A stretch of DNA of 64,000 bases from Lindgomyces ingoldianus (taxonomy: Eukaryota > Ascomycota > Dothideomycetes > Pleosporales > Lindgomycetaceae), in the NCBI RefSeq assembly GCF_010093535.1, contig NW_022985207.1, forward strand, positions 403,669 through 467,668, read 5' to 3'. The notes beneath the pieces are model-generated. The model ran no database searches. It saw nothing but the letters and a program-made list of their open reading frames with translations, and had not been told where the DNA came from. A program made the position numbers and the translations under genes. Positions 59,264 through 64,000 of the stretch are shown one piece after another. Every line of letters begins with the position of its first letter. The first letter of the stretch is position 1.

Positions 59264-60133
59264 ATGAAATTCCTTTGTCTCCACGGCACTGGGACAAACT
59301 CACAAGTGCTTTCCCCCTCCAATATACCTTCTTAGTCCCTCAGACGAAAGGAAATCTAACCTCACACCCTAGGTATTTGAAATCCAAACCGCAGCCCTCC
59401 GTCACGAACTTAACGGCTCACACACCTATGAATTCGTTGAGGGGACCATACCTGCGGAAATAGCCCCGGGTCTTTCTTTCCCAACCCGCTTCTCACTACA
59501 ACACCTAATACCCAGCCAGAAATCCTATCCATCTTCCCCGCTAACGGTGGCTATTATAACTACTTCTCGCCTTCGGACGCTTCTGTCTGCCTCCAGAGCC
59601 TGATGCTGTTTAAAGCATATGTAGAGAAGGAGGGCCCGTTTGATATCGTGTTAGGTTTCAGCGGCGGGTGTGCAGCCGTCATGACTCTCCTCCTCTACTA
59701 CCACCAGAACAATCTGAAAATTCCCTTCCGCGGCGCTGTTTTCTTTTCCGCCGGCCTCCCTGCCTCTCCCTCTGCACTTACCTCCGGCTCCGTTGACCTC
59801 CTTACCCGGCTCCCTGAGGGCAAAGAGATCGCGATCCCGAGCGCACACTTCTGGGGCGCGGAGGAGATTTGGCCAGTGGGGGAGGGGGAAGTAGGGTGGA
59901 GCGAAAGCGTGAGTCGAATGTTTAAGGCAGAAGGGGTTGGGATGAGAGAAGAATGGGTGCATGGAGGTGGCCATGAGGTCCCTGGGGCACGGATGAGAGG
60001 AGATTTAGTGATGTGTGTTAAGGGAATTAGAAGAGTTATTTGGGGAGTGCTAGAGGGTATAGGTAGAGTATCTACTTCCACCAACTTTGAAGGGCTGATC
60101 GGCTATGAACCCTATTCACGAACCCCCCTCTGA
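59264..60133 (+). CDS. FSH1-family serine hydrolase, candidate PKS thiohydrolase, three exons
   Basis: A small alpha/beta hydrolase (250 aa) of the FSH1/LovG family. Known members hydrolyse the thioester that holds the finished chain on a reducing PKS. Exons: 59264-59305, 59373-59469, 59520-60133; introns of 67 and 50 bp splice in phase. The N-terminus MKFLCLHGTGTNSQ is the family signature (first strand and oxyanion loop). The nucleophile is Ser94 in GFSGG, and the probable catalytic His is His198 in VHGGGHEVPG. Where the family usually has Asp after H-x-W/Y-G, this protein has HFWGAEEIW, so Glu161 or Glu162 may replace it. Both introns have non-consensus donors (GTGCTT and GTCTTT), so boundaries are slightly less certain, but the spliced protein fits the family end to end. 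It starts 1.6 kb from the divergent PKS. The C-terminal ~40 residues are variable. Release of the PKS product is inferred from family and position. Confidence 0.88.
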
Positions 60134-60900
60134 GTAAAGGTTATAACAGGATCAAGTATTTTGTATAGTAAGATGCACGGGCTTTAAGCATCTTCGGACG
60201 TAGTCTAAATCTATAACGGTTAGGTAACATTGTAACCTCTGAGTATCCTAAGAGCTTCGCATTGGGTGTATAGACTCTTCGGCCTCTGTACCTCCCCCTC
60301 CGACTCTAAGGATTACTCTCTTCCTACCCCTTATCCTACATTCCCTCTCTGTTTCTCGTGCTTTCTGCTTGATACTTCTTACAAGATCTCTAGCAGTGGA
60401 CACCTGTAGATAGCGCATATGAATGAAAACAGCATAGAATTTTCATTCTATCTATACAAGAGGAGTATCTCGTACCCGATGGCGGATCTTGGCGGGTGAG
60501 AAAGGTATCTAACGTAAGCCAGATAGTCTAAGGATAACAAGGGCTTCTGTCTACAACGCTGAAGTAAGCGTACGAAATTTCATTAGCCAACTCACAGTCT
60601 GCCCTAACGCACAGAAATTGCTGTACAGCAGCACTATAAATTGAAACTCTAGAGCTACATATAAACTAAATCTAGGTTTAAATATTTAGTGTAAAGAAAA
60701 GAAGAAGAGTAATGTATAGTAGAGTATATATAATAATACTCTTACTTCTTCTTCTTCTTCTTCTTACTAGCTGTGAAGCTATGTGGAGCACCAGAGGCAT
60801 GAGGAACTGGATTGAATTCATTGCTCGAGGAGTCCTTTGTAGGAGTCTATATATATGCGAAATAAGTGGGTGAGTCTTGGCAACAGACCATGGTGAGATG
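60134..60900. other. 3' flank of the hydrolase gene, no gene
   Basis: Host-like composition at first. 60231-60383 is LTR-like and almost unmutated. A (ctt)n microsatellite lies at about 60738-60764. Nothing coding was recognised. Confidence 0.5.
60231..60383. repeat. LTR-like segment, unmutated sister of 45715-45870
   Basis: It starts TGTAACCTCTGAG and ends TACTTCTTACA. The copy at 45715-45870 has the same sequence with RIP-type changes. The flanks AACAT and AGATC are not a duplication, so completeness is uncertain. Confidence 0.55.
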
Positions 60901-61344
60901 CAGGGTTGCCACTTTTATAGTAATTACTATTTTAGAATAGTAATTACTATTTTTTTTTAAAAAGTCTATAACAGCTTAATTACATTAGCTAATATTCTAA
61001 AAACCTAAACTTAGATACTAGGTATACTAAAGTATAGATCTATAAGATTAGATTCTACTATATAAATTTGTATCCCTAGTAATAAAGAAAAAAAGAGAAA
61101 AAAAGCAGATATAGTAATAGTAATAGTAATTACTATTTTTCTCTTCTTTTTTTTCTCTCTTTTTTATTTATTATAATGTATTAAATATAATTTTTAGAAT
61201 TTAAATTTATAGATTTATAGACTAGTTTACTTAGCATCTATATATTAATTTTTAGAATTATAGCTTATGTAATTAAGTAATAATAATGTTTTTAAAAACA
61301 TAGTAATTATTTAAAATAGTAATTACTATAAAGTAGCAACCCTG
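60901..61344. mobile_element. Small non-autonomous hAT MITE (444 bp) with perfect 8-bp TSD
   Basis: It starts CAGGGTTGCCACTTTTATAG and ends AAGTAGCAACCCTG. The exact duplication GTGAGATG lies at 60893-60900 and 61345-61352. It is inverted relative to 61756-62202. It was inserted in otherwise normal DNA beside the hydrolase gene. Confidence 0.93.
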
Positions 61345-61580
61345 GTGAGATGCATACAACTATGGTGCCGACGCATCCGACCATCGTGTGACGACACATC
61401 CGACACATCCGACTATCGTGTGACTATAGTGACGACGCATCCGACAACCGTGTCACTACTGCAAACACTAGCACTATATAGAACCTAGATAACTAGTATA
61501 GTGTTAGATTTTAGTAGAGGAGGCGGAAAACTAATTAATAGCTTTAAAGAATAGAGTACTTTATAATAAGAATTTCTAGG
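61345..61580. other. Short host-like spacer with degenerate tandem words
   Basis: Repeated gacgacgcatccgaca and atcgtgtgac words between 61358 and 61465 form an irregular minisatellite. No gene. Confidence 0.5.
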
Positions 61581-61582
61581 TA

Positions 61583-62306
61583 ACATACACTACAGGCAGG
61601 TTGCTTACACACCTAAGTTACTTACTTTTACTAAGACTCTACTAAACTACTTTTTCTACACTAATACATTTCTAACAACACTACTTAGATATGCTAAAAG
61701 AATGCTAAATATAGCTTATATTTAAGCTTTTAAATAAAACATAACACTTTTAAAGCAGGGTTGCCACTTTATAGTAATTACTATTTTAAAAATAGTAATT
61801 ACTATGTTTTTAAAAACGTTATTATTACTTAATTACATAAGCTATAATTCTAAAAATTAATATATAGATGCTAAGTAAACTAGTCTATAAATTTATAAAT
61901 CTAAATTCTAAAAATTATATTTAATACATTTATAATAAATAAAAAAGAGAGAAAAAAAGGAGAGAAAAATAGTAATTACTATTACTAATACTATATCTGC
62001 TTTTTTTCTCTTTTTTTCTTTATTACTAGGGATACAAATTTATATAGTAGAATCTAATCTTATATATCTATACTTTAGTATACCTACTATCTAAGTTTAG
62101 GTTTTTAGAATATTAGCTAATTTAATTAAGCTGTTATAGACTTTTTAAAAAAATAGTAATTACTATTTTAGAATAGTAATTACTATAAAAGTGGCAACCC
62201 TGTTTTAAAGTAACATGCTATAGCTGTATATAAAGTCTTTTAAAAAATAATAAATAACTAACATACTAAATAACTTTTATAAGCTAATTTTATAGCTAAC
62301 TTATAA
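61583..62306. mobile_element. Family B pogo-like left arm, interrupted by a hAT MITE
   Basis: It starts ACATACACTACAGGCAGG beside TA and matches the left arm of 17086-18183. The MITE 61756-62202 splits it. The arm then ends abruptly near 62306, where gypsy sequence begins. Confidence 0.65.
61756..62202. mobile_element. Small non-autonomous hAT MITE (447 bp) with perfect 8-bp TSD
   Basis: It starts CAGGGTTGCCACTTTATAG and ends ATAAAAGTGGCAACCCTG. The exact duplication TTTTAAAG lies at 61748-61755 and 62203-62210. It has the same length and orientation as 6982-7428 and is inserted in a family B arm. Confidence 0.93.
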
Positions 62307-63270
62307 AAGCTAGGTTTGTCTATTTTTTTTTACTATTACTTTTATTTTAGTAAATGCTTTCTATTTTAATATAAAAAAATGAGTTCTTTTTAACTTTTAT
62401 TTATAAAATTAAGTGTTTAATTAAAGATAAGTAAGCTGTATAGTTGAATAGTAAATGTAAAAATAAAGTATTAGTAAAACTCTAATTACTATTTAAATAC
62501 TATTAGTACTAAGATATATTTAGCTACACTATAGGTTACTAATTACTAGCACATTGCCTATATAATTATAAAAGTATTCTTATAAAACCTCTTCTTAACA
62601 GTTATAGCCTGTTGTACAAACAAAACATTAAAGAACTAGAGATAATAAAAATATATTATAAATAAATAGCTTTATTAAGTAGAAGTTAAAGCTCTTTTAC
62701 ATTTTTTATTCTTTATATACAGAAACTAAATAGTAACTTATGTATTTATATTAATTACTACAAACTTAACGCTATTACTTATAAAAATGTGTATTTAATA
62801 CTATGTATAAATAAACTTCTGTTAAGACTTATAAAAGTAGTAATATTTTACTAAGTTTAATATTTACATAGCTTTTAATAAGATTAGAATAGACGTAAGC
62901 TTTAAAAAGTATACTACTTTTTAGACATAATATAAAACATATAAATATAAAGTTCTGCCTTTTAGATTATGTAATAGCCTAGTAACCTACTAGCACTATA
63001 TAAATAACATATTAATTAACTACTTAAATAATTATTATATTACTTATTTAAATAATATTTTTATCTACTTTAAAAATAAAGCAACTTATATTCTTTATAT
63101 TAAAAAGGTCTTAGAAAGGCTTTAGTAAATAAATTTTATATTACTTAAATAAAGTATCTTAGCTATATACTTTTAAATAAAGAACTAGAGGTTAACCTAG
63201 AGAAAGTAGAGGTGCTGCGTAACTAGTAGACACTTACTACTATAATAGGTGTAAAATATTTTCTAGGCTT
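62307..63270 (+). pseudogene. Gypsy chromovirus reverse transcriptase fragment
   Basis: It is colinear with about 10937-11917 of the gypsy element at 8364, in the same orientation, with several small deletions. It includes the RT region around 63035-63080. It has no LTRs and is cut at both sides. The family A element at 63273 entered at a TA in a site equivalent to about 11907. Confidence 0.72.
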
Positions 63271-63272
63271 TA

Positions 63273-63951
63273 ACGTACCTAACGGGTTGGCCGGCCACAC
63301 GAGTTGGCCAGCCACTTTTGCTAAGCCCCTACCACACTCTACCTATCTACATAATGCCTTAACGACAACACTAGATTAAATCTTCTAAAGAATATTAGAT
63401 ACAGCTTACTCTTTAGGCTTTTAAATAAGACTTAAAACTCTTTTTATAATATGGTATAGCTATTTATAATGTCTTTTACATAATACTAAGTAATTAACGC
63501 GCTAGACAGCCTTTAAAAGTAGAATGCTAGCCTAAATTAAGGAATTTAACTAAGCTTAAAAAAAGTTGTTGTTAAGTATATACTTAAGCTTATTATACAT
63601 AGATTTTGTTTTAGGCTTACAGCTATAGCTAATATAGCTAATTCTTTGCGCGCAGAGTGTGATCTAGGCTAGGTTAGCTTAAACTAGCCTAGTATATAGG
63701 TTAAGCACTACTCTAAGTTTATAATAAAGTTTAATTATAAGTATAATTATAAAAGAGCGCTTTATAAAAATCTAGATGTTATCTAGAGCTAGTTTTACCT
63801 AGTAGCTAACATAAAAGCTAAGTACAGTATCTAAAATAAAGACATGTATAACTTTAATAAGTTAGGCTTTATAATAAGCTAAATATTAACTAGAGTAGTT
63901 ATTACAGCTTTAAAGAGATAAAAATAGCTAAAGGTAATATAGTAAAGTAAT
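63273..63951 (+). mobile_element. Fot/pogo-like element, family A copy 4, 5' part
   Basis: It starts ACGTACCTAACGGGTTGG beside TA (63271-63272) and follows the 5' half of 32796-34640. The match stops at agtaaagtaat, where a different sequence begins. The rest may lie beyond the window. Confidence 0.78.
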
Positions 63952-64000
63952 TGTCGCGTAAGAGAGCACATAGTCCTAGTGTCGCACCTGTGTTTCGGAC
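63952..64000. other. Possible start of a further LTR insertion at the window edge
   Basis: The sequence TGTCGCGTAAGAGAGC begins exactly where family A similarity stops and has normal GC content. It begins with TG like the other LTRs here. Only 49 bp are visible. Confidence 0.3.

Noticed and set aside
59651..60084. Minus-strand frames of 107 and 128 codons
   Set aside because: They are shadows of the GC-rich hydrolase exon on the opposite strand.

Overview
This window looks like nuclear DNA of a filamentous ascomycete (Pezizomycotina). The genes have short introns of 45-101 bp with GT...AG ends, and the enzyme families are typical of fungal secondary metabolism. About three quarters of the window is AT-rich repeat DNA with the scars of repeat-induced point mutation (RIP): transposon copies differ almost only by C-to-T and G-to-A changes, and their reading frames are broken at codons such as TGG/CAG to TAG/TAA. 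Genus or species cannot be told from the sequence.

Layout. 1-19075 is a nested transposon block: a Fot/pogo element of 1,845 bp net (5694-16311) split by a hAT element (6887-15651), itself split by a small hAT MITE, an assembly gap (7430-7719) and a complete gypsy chromovirus (8364-15551). 19076-22200 is an island of normal base composition with one intact six-exon MFS transporter gene (20048-22001, +). 22200-49200 is a second transposon block: hAT elements, fold-back pogo-like elements, two Fot/pogo copies (31637-32778 and 32796-34640), a complete copia element (34873-40414), chromovirus pieces, solo LTRs, and a 2.1-kb pogo element sitting inside a solo LTR (46083-48197). About 49750-60900 is the second island: an intact highly reducing polyketide synthase (50525-57627, -) and, divergently, a small FSH1-type serine hydrolase (59264-60133, +). 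60901-64000 returns to transposons.

How the genes may work together (inference). The PKS has KS-AT-DH-ER-KR-ACP, no C-methyltransferase and no releasing domain. The adjacent hydrolase belongs to the family of LovG and the brefeldin thiohydrolase, which unload such synthases in trans. The MFS protein, of 14-helix drug:H+ antiporter type, could export the product, but it lies about 28.5 kb away across RIP-mutated DNA, so its link to the pair is unproven. All three genes are intact once introns are removed. The best candidate for a new system here is therefore a compact PKS/thiohydrolase locus, possibly with a transporter, embedded in a transposon desert.

The transposons also carry observations worth checking. 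RIP mutations in two unrelated LTR elements fall mainly on the inner halves of both LTRs and spare the outer halves. The copia LTR carries a 10-bp tandem array whose copy number explains the whole length difference between its two LTRs. Target-site duplications and exact length accounting let much of the nesting order be read directly.
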